Source: JACKAQ01 sp965227145 (GTDB taxonomy: Bacteria; Calditrichota; Calditrichia; RBG-13-44-9; J075). From it: 64,000 bases of DNA. The notes below the pieces were generated by a model. It ran no database searches. It was given only the letters and a program-made list of their open reading frames with translations, and had not been told where the DNA came from. The stretch is taken from the NCBI GenBank assembly GCA_965227145.1, contig OZ245730.1, forward strand, positions 186,001 through 250,000, in the 5' to 3' direction. Made by a program: the position numbers and the translations under genes. Each line of letters begins with the position of its first letter. The stretch's first letter is position 1. This document shows, piece after piece, positions 1 to 9,559 of this stretch.

Positions 1-295
1 TATATAAGGCATTATTTTCGATGTATAAAGGGAAAGTGCGCGCCGGATTTTGCGGCTGATTGAGGCACTCACCGGTTTGCAGATTAAATTTCCAGCCATG
101 CCAAATGCACATCAGCACATCTCTTTTTATCATGCCGTCATTCAGCGCCGCGCCAGCATGCGGACAACGGTTTTCCAGTGCAAAAAAGCCTTTTTTAGTG
201 TGAAAAACCACGATGTTTAATCCGTTTTCCAGTTCAAAAACACGCGAATGTTTTTTTTTGATGTCGGTTGTTTCGCAAAGGTATAATCTTGTCAT
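1..295 (-). CDS. Rieske [2Fe-2S] ferredoxin-like protein (partial, C-terminus outside window)
   Basis: I translated the minus strand from an ATG at 295-293; the reading frame stays open to the window edge, so about 98 residues are visible and the C-terminus is missing. The product carries both halves of a Rieske cluster-binding site: a CPHAG box near residue 45 and a CIWHGW box about 20 residues later, giving the two Cys and two His ligands. Such small soluble Rieske proteins (NirD-like or dioxygenase-ferredoxin-like) pass electrons to a partner reductase or oxygenase. No partner is visible on this side, so the pathway is unknown. There is no signal peptide, which suggests a cytoplasmic protein. 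Identification as a Rieske protein is firm; the subfamily is not. Confidence 0.85.
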   Translation of the reverse strand, partial: MTRLYLCETTDIKKKHSRVFELENGLNIVVFHTKKGFFALENRCPHAGAALNDGMIKRDVLMCIWHGWKFNLQTGECLNQPQNPARTFPLYIENNALY

Positions 296-326
296 TTAAT
301 TCAGGCGTTGATGGTTAAAAAAATCG

Positions 327-722
327 TCACAGCGCTAAAACGTTGCCCAAAAGGCTGCCAACCCACTCTTCCGCGAAAAAAATACCCGTTGCGATAAAAG
401 CGATCGACAAAATGAGCAATGCGCTGGACAATACAAAATAGCGTTTCATTTTATCCAGAAGTGCGGCGAAAACTGCCAAATCACCGGTTTTTTGCGCCTG
501 TACCGCGCGCTCCGCAGCCTGAAACAGCACAATTCCCAGCCAGATTTGCACAACCGCAACGGGCAGCGCAACGATTGTAAAGGTTATCAACGCGCCGATA
601 AAAATAAATACGATGCTCAAAAACCGCAGCCAGGTGCTTATTTGTCCGGCGATGATGCGCATATCGCTCATTGCCGCAGCTTGAGAACGGTCGTTTTCAT
701 CTGGGGAAAACAGATCGGCCAT
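327..722 (-). CDS. small integral membrane protein, DUF5362-like
   Basis: This 131-residue protein has a short polar N-terminus (about 25 residues), two closely spaced hydrophobic segments near residues 33-70, a charged amphipathic stretch (EAERAVQAQKTGD type) and a third hydrophobic segment near residues 95-125. The arrangement resembles the DUF5362 family, whose function is not known to me. The ATG is preceded by GGAGG at 7-nt spacing, so the start is well supported. It lies just upstream of the Rieske gene on the same strand with a 31-bp gap and may be co-transcribed with it. The family assignment is from remembered similarity, not a search. Confidence 0.7.
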   Translation of the reverse strand: MADLFSPDENDRSQAAAMSDMRIIAGQISTWLRFLSIVFIFIGALITFTIVALPVAVVQIWLGIVLFQAAERAVQAQKTGDLAVFAALLDKMKRYFVLSSALLILSIAFIATGIFFAEEWVGSLLGNVLAL

Positions 723-882
723 ACCGGTTCCTCCGTGTTGGGGTTGGGCGCTTTTGTCGCCGGAAACGGGTGATTTGGGGAAACTGTGTTGCTATCAAAC
801 CCAATCTAAAATAAGAAAAAAGGATGCTTTAACGCAACAGGGGAGATAAAAATCGGACGAAAACGGGTTGCGAACGCAGCGG

Positions 883-2547
883 CTACATCCCGTAAAAAAT
901 TGCCAGAGAAATGTGGTTTTGGGTTTTGCCATTTGTTATTTCGGCACGTTGCGATTGCAGTGATTCATATTTCAATTCTGCAATCAGGTCGTGTAAAATT
1001 TCATAACGGAGGCTGGCACCCCAATCCGTAAATTTCTGAACGGGATCGAACAAAAACGGTTTATGCGGCAGCGTGTATTGATCGGCTACTTCGCCTTCGC
1101 CGCCTTTGCGGATGGTTTGTCCCCAAATTTTTGCGGAAATTCCCCGCCGGAAGCGATAGCAGATTTCGCCAAAAAGAATGTCGGCATTGTGCCCCAGCCA
1201 ATGCCCCAACGGATACGATGAACTGGTATACAGCAAGGTTGGGATAAAATGTTTGTATGCAAACGGGTTGATCCGTGAATATTCTGCGCGAACGCTGAGG
1301 CTGTTGACGGGAAGATCCGTAACTATCGCGCCAACGCTGCCGCCGAAATGATTGATTTGCTTTTCCGCATTGAAAATATTGGCTACAGAGAGATCGTCGA
1401 TCAGCAGCTCGCCATAAATATGCGTTTTGGGGATCAGATTTCGGGCACTTGCGGCAAAAAACAATTGGGCATTGCTGCCAGCGCTGTTTTGGCGATCGCT
1501 CAAATAGTGATCGGCAAGCCGGAAAAACATCAGCGGCATCAGATATGCGACTTCCAGTTTATCGCTGTAAATGATCGATTCGCCGATGGAAAAATCCAGC
1601 CCGCGTTTTGGCGTAAGCGTGACAGTGTGCGATGCCAAAAATTTCTCGCGGAAGCCAAAGCTGTTGGCGTTTTCGCGGAGTGTCGGGTAAATAGCGGTGG
1701 AATCCACCACGTCTGATTCCAGCCAGCCGTGAAAGTAATTGAATTTCAGCCAATGCGTCGGATTGATATCCAATCGTAAAAACGGGAACGACGGCGCTTT
1801 ATCGGACAGCACCACTTTGCCGTTTTGGGCATATCCCCAATTGATAACATCTTTACCGAATACGGCCCGTCCCCACGACCAATCGTATGCAAGCGTTGTG
1901 CGCACTTCGCTGTATTCGATGGCGTTGCCGGTTGCCAGATCGCGTTCGTCAACGTCGATGCCGGTTACCGGGGAAAAAGATTTGCTTTCGTCCACATTAT
2001 CACCGGCTTCCCGATTGTCCCGAAAATCGAAGCTGAACGCCCAGTTTTCGCCGAGATAGCCATACAAATACGCGCCGTTCCAGCGGTGCGACTGGCTTTT
2101 GCCGTCATTTTGTCCGTAACGCACGCCGTAAATCGGACTGAAATTGATGGCAAAATGATCATCGCGATACGATAACGCCCGCCAGCGACCGGCCAGATCT
2201 TTTCCCAGATAGCTAAAATCTTCGCCGGTTATTTTGACGGTGTTTAAACGATCCAATTCGAATTGGAAATCCTGCAGATAGAATGCGAGTTCCTGTTTCT
2301 CCAGCGCTGTTAATTCTTCCTGCTTTTGGGATAATTCCCGGAGCTTTTCCGCAATCGTCATCCGGGAAACCGGCGTTATCAAATCGTGATATTCGATGAT
2401 GCCCCGTGCACTTAGTCGATCCAGAAATCCGTAAACTTCCCGGTGCAATGGCTCAAAAGCGGTTTGGGAGTATGTTGTCGAAGTCAACAGGAATAAGGTA
2501 ACAGATAAAAGGTAAAATTTAGGGAGAAAACGTTTTATGATTTTCAT
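883..2547 (-). CDS. Wzi-like capsule assembly / outer-membrane beta-barrel protein
   Basis: This 554-residue protein begins with a clear signal peptide (Lys-rich start, hydrophobic core, cleavage after TYSQ near residue 28). A periplasmic helical region follows, with a phrase typical of Wzi-like proteins near residues 36-50 (YGFLDRLSARGII). The rest is alternating aromatic/polar strands ending in a hydrophobic-aromatic pattern (SLAIFYGM), as in outer-membrane barrels. Wzi proteins of group 1 capsule systems bind exported polysaccharide at the cell surface. Its position a few kilobases from an exopolysaccharide cluster fits that role, although the distance and the opposite-strand asnB argue against one operon. 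The fold is well supported; a Wzi function is inferred. Confidence 0.65.
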   Translation of the reverse strand: MKIIKRFLPKFYLLSVTLFLLTSTTYSQTAFEPLHREVYGFLDRLSARGIIEYHDLITPVSRMTIAEKLRELSQKQEELTALEKQELAFYLQDFQFELDRLNTVKITGEDFSYLGKDLAGRWRALSYRDDHFAINFSPIYGVRYGQNDGKSQSHRWNGAYLYGYLGENWAFSFDFRDNREAGDNVDESKSFSPVTGIDVDERDLATGNAIEYSEVRTTLAYDWSWGRAVFGKDVINWGYAQNGKVVLSDKAPSFPFLRLDINPTHWLKFNYFHGWLESDVVDSTAIYPTLRENANSFGFREKFLASHTVTLTPKRGLDFSIGESIIYSDKLEVAYLMPLMFFRLADHYLSDRQNSAGSNAQLFFAASARNLIPKTHIYGELLIDDLSVANIFNAEKQINHFGGSVGAIVTDLPVNSLSVRAEYSRINPFAYKHFIPTLLYTSSSYPLGHWLGHNADILFGEICYRFRRGISAKIWGQTIRKGGEGEVADQYTLPHKPFLFDPVQKFTDWGASLRYEILHDLIAELKYESLQSQRAEITNGKTQNHISLAIFYGM

Positions 2548-2636
2548 TCTGTCACGTTATTTGGTTAATATACCTGCGAATTTGCGAATTATTTTACGAT
2601 TTTAGGGGTGGGTTTCAAAGGGAATTTTTTGTAAAA

Positions 2637-2674
2637 CAAAACCTCAAAGGTTTGTGTAACGCTTCAAGGTTTTG
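2637..2674 (-). terminator. probable terminator after the 217-aa gene
   Basis: Read on the minus strand, CAAAACCT pairs with AGGTTTTG around a 22-nt loop and is followed by TTTTA. It lies 16-53 bp beyond the stop of the 2690-3343 gene. The loop is long and the U-run short, so this is only moderately convincing. Confidence 0.35.
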
Positions 2675-2689
2675 TAACCATGTAAGGAG

Positions 2690-3343
2690 TTATCGTTTGA
2701 CAATGCCAAGGCGTTCCAGAAATTGCGGTTTGTCGTCAAATGCCAGCTTTGCGATGGAGATGCAATTGCTCATAAAATCTTCAAGTTTATGAAACTCAAT
2801 ATTTCGTTCTTTGGTGGATTGTTGTGCCTTGCCATCTTTTTGCACGCGTGCATTTGCCGCCGCTTTTGTGTCCAGAACCAATTGATGACCAGCCTGGATT
2901 TCTTCCAATTTTATACCAATGGCTGCCAGTTTTGTCTGTAATGATTCATCGGCTAACAAAACTGTATAAAATTGTTCAACGGTAATCAACCAGTCTGCAT
3001 ATTTTGCGGGGATACGTCTATGGATACCCAGTTTTTCCCGGGTTTCTGTGTCTGCGGAGAACGCTACATTAGAAAATCCAACCAGCCGCATAAAAAATTT
3101 ATGAGCAGCCTGACGATTAGTTCTGAATATTTGCGTTGCTGCGTGTTTGGCAGCGTGCGCTGTGTTTTTAGTGATTTGCTTTTGTTTCACCACATCCAGC
3201 ACTGTTTTACCTTCGCCCAGTTTTTCGGCGGTGTAGCCATGGATTTCAAATCCGCTGAGCATTTCCGGATCTCCCAGTGCATTTTCAAAGAAAATGCTGG
3301 TCGCGGTTATGCGTTCATTAAAGTTTTGGGAATTTAGTTTCAT
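2690..3343 (-). CDS. hypothetical protein, 217 aa, helical and charged
   Basis: I do not recognise this protein. It is soluble with no signal peptide or membrane segment, and consists mostly of predicted amphipathic helices rich in Lys, Glu, Ala and Gln. A paired Lys/Ala-rich stretch is present near residues 55-80 and a charged linker (KAQQSTKERN type) near residues 172-182. The ATG is preceded by AAGGAG at 5-nt spacing, so it is very likely a real gene. It stands alone: a probable terminator lies behind it and an AT-rich 400-bp region separates it from the divergent asnB gene. The sequence does not indicate a function. Confidence 0.6.
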   Translation of the reverse strand: MKLNSQNFNERITATSIFFENALGDPEMLSGFEIHGYTAEKLGEGKTVLDVVKQKQITKNTAHAAKHAATQIFRTNRQAAHKFFMRLVGFSNVAFSADTETREKLGIHRRIPAKYADWLITVEQFYTVLLADESLQTKLAAIGIKLEEIQAGHQLVLDTKAAANARVQKDGKAQQSTKERNIEFHKLEDFMSNCISIAKLAFDDKPQFLERLGIVKR

Positions 3344-3741
3344 GCACTCTCCTTGTGATGTATGAAATGAATAGATATATCACTGATTCGTTAAATTTTC
3401 AGTGAAAATAATGATTTTTTAAACCGGTTTATTCTTTTTTGAGGCGCTTTTGTCAATTATGAAACGATTTTTGTCAGTTATATGCTGATTTTGCTGTTTT
3501 TTTCGGGTAAATGTCATTTATGAACATGTATTTGTTATTTTGGTGTCGTTTTCGATATTTTAATAGCATTACTTGATAATTTTATTGTATCGTTTCATGT
3601 TTTACAATATCGTCAGTAGGAAAATGATCTGAAGGTACCAGTTGGAAATTTTTTGGAAAGTTTTTAAATTGCTACCGAACTATATTTTTGTCCGTATGAA
3701 ATAAACTCAATTCAAAATTGAAACAGAGATAGGAGCCCCGT
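3344..3741. promoter_or_regulatory. AT-rich divergent intergenic region with three TGTCANTTAT repeats
   Basis: This 398-bp stretch separates two divergently transcribed genes and holds no convincing ORF. The decamer TGTCANTTAT occurs three times in the same orientation at 3450-3459, 3471-3480 and 3511-3520. The start-to-start spacings of 21 and 40 bp are close to two and four helical turns, which would place the copies on one face of the DNA. That suggests an operator array, but no cognate regulator is identifiable. AGGAG at 3731-3735 is the ribosome-binding site for the TTG start of asnB. Confidence 0.4.
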
Positions 3742-5685
3742 TTGTGCGGAATAGCTGGAATATTTGACAAAAAGGGAGTTTCCCACCAAACACTACATTC
3801 AATGTCACGCATCATGAGGCATCGAGGTCCTGATGATGAAGGATATGTAACATTTGATACAAACAATAATCACTCAATTGTTTACCGAGGTGACGATACA
3901 GTACCAGAGTTAATTGATTATCCGCATATTTCGCAGACTGTTGATAGTGAGGATATGCAGTTAGGATTACTACACCGACGTTTGTCTATTATTGACCTGA
4001 GTATAGCTGGCCACCAACCACTCTATTTTGCTGATCATCGTTATACTCTGGTTTTTAATGGAGAAATATATAATTATCTTGAAATTAAAAAAACGCTTGA
4101 GGGTTTAGGGCATAGATTTAGTTCCGTATCTGATACGGAAGTCTTATTGGCTGCTTACTATGAGTGGGGGAAATTATGTGTTCAGTATTTTGTTGGGATG
4201 TGGGCTTTTGCAATATGGGATTCGCGTAATCGGAACATATTTCTGTCTCGAGATCGTTTTGGAATCAAGCCATTGTATTTTTCACAAAGAAACGGCAAAT
4301 TTTCTTTTGCCTCAGAAATTAAAGCTTTATTGATAGACTCAACAGTATGTCGAAAAGTACATTATGACAACATGTCTTATTATCTATATTTCAACAATGC
4401 TACCAGTAATGAATCAACTTTATTTGCAGATATCCAGCAAGTTCCAGCAGGTCATAATGGATTTTATGATATAAATAATGAAATTTTTAAACTTGAGCAA
4501 TATTACCATCTTGAACATGCTGTGGCAAAGTTTTCAAATACGTTCAATGGCGATCCGTTTGAGAATTATTCAATTTACTTTCAAGATGCGATCGATTTGC
4601 ATTTACGATCAGATGTTGAAATCGGCTCCTGCTTAAGTGGTGGTCTGGACTCTAGCGGTATTATTGCTTTTGTCGCTCCTCGAATGAAAGGTGCAACTTA
4701 CAAAACATTTACTGCTGCATATCAGAATCCAAAAATTGATGAAAGCTATTTTGCCAAAGCTGTTGGAACAAATTTTTCAAATATCAAACAATATTTCACG
4801 TATCCATCAGCGGGAGACTTCTGGGATATCTTTGACAAATTAGCTTGGCATCAGGATTTGCCAATTCAAACCACCTCAATTTTTGCACAGTGGATGGTAA
4901 TGAAACTGGCGTCAGAGCAAAAAATGAAAGTTTTATTAGACGGTCAGGGTGCTGATGAATCGCTTGGCGGATATGATTATTTTTTGGGTGTTTATCTTTT
5001 GAATTTACTAAAAAACTTTAGAGGGTATACATTTATTAATGAATTTCAGCATCTAAAAAAAAACCGTCATATGAATATCCTTACAGAACTTGCAAGAGCA
5101 TCTTTAAACTATTTGCCGGTTAGTTTTCGTAAACGCCTTAAGGAAAATTTCAGAATTTCTTCCTCATTTTTATCGGAAGATTTTCGACAACAGTTTTTAC
5201 CTGAAAATTTTCATGTGGGAATAGGAAAAACGTTGCGGGAGCGTTGTATATATAGCATGGGAGACCCATTACAAATTTTATTGCGATATGAAGATCGTAA
5301 CTCCATGGCTTTTTCTATTGAGTCAAGAGTACCTTTTTTAGATCATCGATTAGTTGAATTTACTCTCTCTATGAGAGATCAATATAAAATCAATAAAGGT
5401 TGGACCAAATACTTGCTTCGAAAGTCTGTCGAAAAAAAATTACCTTCAGAAGTTGTTTGGCGGAAGGACAAAAAAGGATTTATTACTCCTCAAAATGAAT
5501 GGATAAAGCAAAGTAATGCTCAATTGTTGGAATTGATAGAAGATACGGAGCTTCCAGATTTTTTTATAAAAGATGAGATGCGTAAACTTTTATTAAATGA
5601 TTTTTCAAATGAAGCATTACTTGATGAATTTTGGAAATTGGTTGGATTAATAAAGTGGTTTCAGGTTTTTGATGTTGAATTCTAA
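3742..5685 (+). CDS. asnB: asparagine synthase (glutamine-hydrolysing)-type amidotransferase
   Basis: This 647-residue protein is a class II glutamine amidotransferase. The start is TTG, giving Met-Cys-Gly-Ile, so Cys2 becomes the N-terminal nucleophile; AGGAG lies 6 nt upstream. The glutaminase domain covers roughly residues 1-220 (LHRRLSIIDLS and FNGEIYNY motifs). The synthetase domain has the ATP-PPase loop SGGLDSSG near residue 300 and GQGADESLGGYDY near residue 405. The family converts aspartate to asparagine with glutamine and ATP. Homologues inside exopolysaccharide loci, including those linked to exosortase systems, are thought to amidate sugar carboxyls. Its isolated plus-strand position facing a glycosyltransferase gene favours that second role, but this is inference. 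Confidence 0.93.
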   Translation: MCGIAGIFDKKGVSHQTLHSMSRIMRHRGPDDEGYVTFDTNNNHSIVYRGDDTVPELIDYPHISQTVDSEDMQLGLLHRRLSIIDLSIAGHQPLYFADHRYTLVFNGEIYNYLEIKKTLEGLGHRFSSVSDTEVLLAAYYEWGKLCVQYFVGMWAFAIWDSRNRNIFLSRDRFGIKPLYFSQRNGKFSFASEIKALLIDSTVCRKVHYDNMSYYLYFNNATSNESTLFADIQQVPAGHNGFYDINNEIFKLEQYYHLEHAVAKFSNTFNGDPFENYSIYFQDAIDLHLRSDVEIGSCLSGGLDSSGIIAFVAPRMKGATYKTFTAAYQNPKIDESYFAKAVGTNFSNIKQYFTYPSAGDFWDIFDKLAWHQDLPIQTTSIFAQWMVMKLASEQKMKVLLDGQGADESLGGYDYFLGVYLLNLLKNFRGYTFINEFQHLKKNRHMNILTELARASLNYLPVSFRKRLKENFRISSSFLSEDFRQQFLPENFHVGIGKTLRERCIYSMGDPLQILLRYEDRNSMAFSIESRVPFLDHRLVEFTLSMRDQYKINKGWTKYLLRKSVEKKLPSEVVWRKDKKGFITPQNEWIKQSNAQLLELIEDTELPDFFIKDEMRKLLLNDFSNEALLDEFWKLVGLIKWFQVFDVEF

Positions 5686-5719
5686 CGAGGATTGTAGCAA
5701 ATCCCGTGAATGAACTATT

Positions 5720-6877
5720 TTATTCGATTAATTTGTCTAAAGAAGTCAATACACTATCCCAATTAAATTTTTCTTCAATATATTTTCTTCCTTCAACGGC
5801 ATATTTTGCTCTTAATTCTGAATCCTTTATAACTTCAACAATACGATCAGAAATATCTTTCGGGTCATTTGCAATGATCAGTTTTTGCGAATCTAATCCT
5901 TCTGCACCAATATGTGAGGTAACAACAGGAGTTCCAACTGCAAGGGCCTCTAAAATTTTATTTTGAATTCCCGCACCTACCCTCATCGGAGCTATCATGA
6001 CGGCTGATTCTGTAAGAAAAGGAATAACAGAGTTTACATAACCCGTCACAAAAACGTTTAACCCATCATGGCAATCTAATACTGCCTTTGGTGGTTGTGT
6101 TCCTACAATATAAAATCTAATATCAGGAATAGTTTTTTTTAATAATGGCAAAATATCTTTGACAAAATACAATACCGCATCTGTATTGGGAAACGTTCTC
6201 ATGTTTCCTATAAAAACAATTTGATTTTGATGATAACATCCGTTATAAAAAGGAAAACTTCGAAAATCAACGCCGTTTTTAATAATCTTAACCTTCTTAT
6301 GATTTACATCGTTTTTTAGATAATCAGCATCAATATGGGAAATAAAAATGGAACTGTCAGATTTATTAATAATCTGTAGTTCATATGAATGAACCCTTTT
6401 TGCTTCAATTCTATTTACTAAAGAAAATATCCCCGATCTATATTGCATACTTCTTCTGTAGTTCAATGATATTGCATCTGTAAAATCTACAATTTTTTTA
6501 ATCTGCATATCATTTGGAAGGTACTGTGCCATGCGGATTAAATGACAGAAAATTACATCATATCCTTGCAAAAGTTCTTCTTGCACTGTCTTACGCATCC
6601 TCGATGAGGCATAATAGTGTATTTGTAATGGTTCTTGAGTTGCCATTCCCAATAAACACTTTTTATAAGAATTCCATTTTGATTGTTTGATCGCAATGAT
6701 ACGTTGACAACAGGATTGATATTCAGATAAACAATTTAGTTCATCTTCAGATTCGATGAATGAAAGCAGTGTAAGTTGGTGTTTCTTACTCAGGTAATTT
6801 ATAAAATTATAAGTTCTTAGCTTATCACCTCCAACGGGTGGAAATGGGAGTCGTGATGTAAGAAATAGAATTTTCAT
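5720..6877 (-). CDS. glycosyltransferase, GT4-like (similar to PEP-CTERM/exosortase-associated sugar transferases)
   Basis: This 385-residue GT-B enzyme starts with a Rossmann strand and glycine turn (MKILFLTSRLPFPPVGGDK) that resembles the TIGR03087 group of sugar transferases found beside exosortase systems. The C-terminal donor-binding domain shows GNMRTFPNTDAVLYF near residue 220 and a nucleotide-sugar motif, APMRVGAGIQNKILEAL, near residue 300. The next residues, GTPVVTS, are typical of GT4 enzymes. It probably adds a sugar to a lipid-linked repeat unit on the cytoplasmic face. It converges on asnB with a 34-bp gap and is the last gene of a minus-strand group with another glycosyltransferase and wecB. 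No exosortase is present in the window. Confidence 0.88.
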   Translation of the reverse strand: MKILFLTSRLPFPPVGGDKLRTYNFINYLSKKHQLTLLSFIESEDELNCLSEYQSCCQRIIAIKQSKWNSYKKCLLGMATQEPLQIHYYASSRMRKTVQEELLQGYDVIFCHLIRMAQYLPNDMQIKKIVDFTDAISLNYRRSMQYRSGIFSLVNRIEAKRVHSYELQIINKSDSSIFISHIDADYLKNDVNHKKVKIIKNGVDFRSFPFYNGCYHQNQIVFIGNMRTFPNTDAVLYFVKDILPLLKKTIPDIRFYIVGTQPPKAVLDCHDGLNVFVTGYVNSVIPFLTESAVMIAPMRVGAGIQNKILEALAVGTPVVTSHIGAEGLDSQKLIIANDPKDISDRIVEVIKDSELRAKYAVEGRKYIEEKFNWDSVLTSLDKLIE

Positions 6878-7045
6878 ATTTAAAATAACAGTGAATGATT
6901 GTCAGGACATCAATATTGTAATTTGAAGAATAAATATTTAAATAGATTAAAAACTAAGTAACTACTACAACACTTAAATATTCGTATATATAATTTATAC
7001 GGATATGGCTTAATCACATAGGAAGGATGAGAACTAAAAATTCTT

Positions 7046-8176
7046 CTAATTAAAAATATTTTCAATAGCCTTAAACATATTACTTGATTCTTTTTCCCAG
7101 CAATACCTATCTCTTACTGCAGTGCGACCATTTTCACCCATCTGGAATATTTTTTGATTATTTCCTAGTAATGTTATTATAGCATTGGCTATTTCGTCTG
7201 GGATTGTTGGATTAACTAGAATACCAGATTGTGCTTCTTCTATTACCTCACGATAATTTTCAAAGTTAGAAGCAATCACAGGCAAACCCGCAGCCATATA
7301 TTCGAATATTTTGTTTGGTAATCCATTAATATTATTCGGGATAGGCAGATAGTTTAATAAACCAATTTTTGCAGTATATAAATAATCAGAAACCTTTTCG
7401 TAAGGTATTTTTCCCAAAAAATGAATCTTTTGACTTAAATTTAATTGTCGTACCATGTCCATAATTTCATTTTCAAAGCTATCAGATTGAAAAGCACCAA
7501 CAAAGACAAGTTCATAATTAGGAAATTTTGTCAAGACGATTTTGAATGCCTTTAATATTTCACGAATACCTCTATCATCGATCAGGTAGCCGAGAAAGAT
7601 GATTTGATCCTTTTTGATCCGTGATGTATTGTTTTCTTGAAATGCACTTAAAGCAGGCACATTTCTGATCTGAACTCGGCTAATTTTGTTGTATTGATGA
7701 TAATGGTTGCCAATATTTTTTACCGGATACCAAATCATGTCAATAAAAGGAAAAGTAAGTTTCTCCAATGTTTGATAGGTTCTTGCTAAAGTTGTTCGAA
7801 AATAACTTGGAATCCATAATTTCTCATGAATCATCTCAACATAGTTTTCATGAATATCATATACTATTGGTTTACCTTTAAATAATTTGATTATTGGGGT
7901 GAGAACTAGTAGTTCAGGGTCATGAATAATAAATAAATCAGTTTTGATGTCTTTGATAAAAAACAAAAGCTTAAGGATGCTTTTTAAACGATCGGCTTTG
8001 TTTTTCCAAGTTGGTAAACCCCATATAGTCAAATTGTTATTTATTTTTTTTGTCTTGAATGGAGCACTGATATAAAGATTTACATTGTATTTGCTAGAAA
8101 GGGAAATCGCCTGTCTGTGAAATATTCTGGTATCGTCAAATGGATGAACTGTACTTAAAATAGCAATGTTTTTCAT
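7046..8176 (-). CDS. glycosyltransferase family 4 protein
   Basis: This 376-residue GT-B glycosyltransferase has an N-terminal acceptor domain (STVHPFDDTRIFHRQAISL at residues 8-26, IVYDIHENY near residue 105). Its C-terminal Glycos_transf_1 domain carries FLGYLIDDRGIREILKAF near residue 195 and the donor site PNKIFEYMAAGLPVIAS near residue 287. A catalytic E-x7-E type pair is plausible in that segment. It lies between wecB and another glycosyltransferase on the minus strand and is likely to act in assembly of the same polysaccharide. The substrate cannot be read from the sequence. Confidence 0.88.
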   Translation of the reverse strand: MKNIAILSTVHPFDDTRIFHRQAISLSSKYNVNLYISAPFKTKKINNNLTIWGLPTWKNKADRLKSILKLLFFIKDIKTDLFIIHDPELLVLTPIIKLFKGKPIVYDIHENYVEMIHEKLWIPSYFRTTLARTYQTLEKLTFPFIDMIWYPVKNIGNHYHQYNKISRVQIRNVPALSAFQENNTSRIKKDQIIFLGYLIDDRGIREILKAFKIVLTKFPNYELVFVGAFQSDSFENEIMDMVRQLNLSQKIHFLGKIPYEKVSDYLYTAKIGLLNYLPIPNNINGLPNKIFEYMAAGLPVIASNFENYREVIEEAQSGILVNPTIPDEIANAIITLLGNNQKIFQMGENGRTAVRDRYCWEKESSNMFKAIENIFN

Positions 8177-8222
8177 TGTCTCAACTTTATAAGAGGCTTA
8201 GTAAGTTACAATTTATTATATT

Positions 8223-9299
8223 TTAGTTTTTAAGAAAATCGGTCATTATTCGAATAATTTTCTGGCTTGCAGTTCCGTCGCCAAAGACATCTGAATCTTG
8301 AAAGTTAGGCCAAAAATTGAGTGCCGCGTTGATAATTTTTTCAGTTGAAGCGCCAACAAGCACATTGACACCCATTTCAATCGTTTCGATCCATTCGGTT
8401 TCATTGCGTATGGTTATACAAGGTGTCCCGAGAAAAAAGGCTTCTTTTTGAATACCTCCGCTGTCGGTGAATATTTTGCACGCATTCTTCTCTAGTACAA
8501 TCATATCTATATAGCTTAAGGGTTCGATTATTTTGACGTTTGAACCAATATGTTCTTGCAAATTTTTGCTAAATATTACTTTCCGTGTTCGTGGATGGAG
8601 CGGTAAAATGACAATTTTATCCAAATTGCTAAAGGCTGTTAATATATTTATTAAATTATTCAGTTGATCTGTGTTTTCAGCTCTGTGCAATGTCGCTAAA
8701 TAATATTCTTTTTGTAATATTTTCAAACGGCTTAGAATGTCGGATTTATTATTTGCGATTTTAATATTTTGCAAAATTGCATCATACATAACATCACCAA
8801 CATGGTGAACCCCTTCCGTTTTACCTTCATTTTTTAGATTTTGTATTGCAACAGGAGTCGGACAAAGTAGAAGGTGAGATAAATCGTCAGTTAGAATACG
8901 ATTAATTTCCTCTGGCATATTGCGATTAAAGCTACGCAACCCAGCTTCAATATGTGCAACTGGAATGTTCAATTTCGCAGCCGATAACGCACCAGCCAGT
9001 GTTGAATTGGTATCACCATATGTCAAAACAAGATCAGGTTTATGTTTATTCAATAGCTTTTCTAAAGCAATAATCATTTTTCCGGTTTGCTCTGCATGGG
9101 TTCCTGAACCAATATCTAGATTATAATCGGGTTTTGGGATATTAAGATCTGTAAAAAACAAGTCGGACATATTTGTATCATAATGCTGCCCAGTATGAAC
9201 AAGAATTTCCAAGAACTCATTTCTCAAAACTTTTGAAACAGGTGCGCATTTAATAAATTGGGGTCTCGCACCGACAACAGTAAAAACAGTTTTTTTCAT
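8223..9299 (-). CDS. wecB: UDP-N-acetylglucosamine 2-epimerase (non-hydrolysing)
   Basis: The 358-residue product interconverts UDP-GlcNAc and UDP-ManNAc, supplying ManNAc-type donors for surface polysaccharides. Family hallmarks are VVGARPQFIKCAPVSK at residues 8-23, HTGQHYD near residue 36, GDTNSTLAGALSAAK near residue 96, HIEAGLRSF near residue 115, LHRAENTD near residue 205 and TDSGGIQKEAFFLGTPC near residue 278. Length is normal for the family. It is the first gene of the small minus-strand group wecB - GT4 - GT4, with about 260 bp of AT-rich intergenic DNA upstream where its promoter should lie. No wecC or other downstream sugar-modifying enzyme is in the window. Confidence 0.94.
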   Translation of the reverse strand: MKKTVFTVVGARPQFIKCAPVSKVLRNEFLEILVHTGQHYDTNMSDLFFTDLNIPKPDYNLDIGSGTHAEQTGKMIIALEKLLNKHKPDLVLTYGDTNSTLAGALSAAKLNIPVAHIEAGLRSFNRNMPEEINRILTDDLSHLLLCPTPVAIQNLKNEGKTEGVHHVGDVMYDAILQNIKIANNKSDILSRLKILQKEYYLATLHRAENTDQLNNLINILTAFSNLDKIVILPLHPRTRKVIFSKNLQEHIGSNVKIIEPLSYIDMIVLEKNACKIFTDSGGIQKEAFFLGTPCITIRNETEWIETIEMGVNVLVGASTEKIINAALNFWPNFQDSDVFGDGTASQKIIRIMTDFLKN

Positions 9300-9559
9300 A
9301 AAAAAACGCCTGAATAATTAAATTAATTACAATCTCTCGAAAATTGAATTTATATACCAGTATTTTCACTAAATAATATCGTTTTCCGAGTAGAAGTTTT
9401 TGGACCATTTTTATATTCTATAACAGTATTGCACAGAGCAAGCCAGAGTAAAATTTCAAGTCAGAAACAAAAATATTTGTTAACAATTTTAAATTTATTA
9501 CTAATGTATATTATAACCAAATCAATTTATAAAATCGAACTACTGTTAAGGAGCGAAAA

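Noticed and set aside
3450..3520. CRISPR-like array in the TGTCANTTAT repeats
   Set aside because: Only three short copies with unequal spacing and no cas genes; operator-like repeats are a better explanation.
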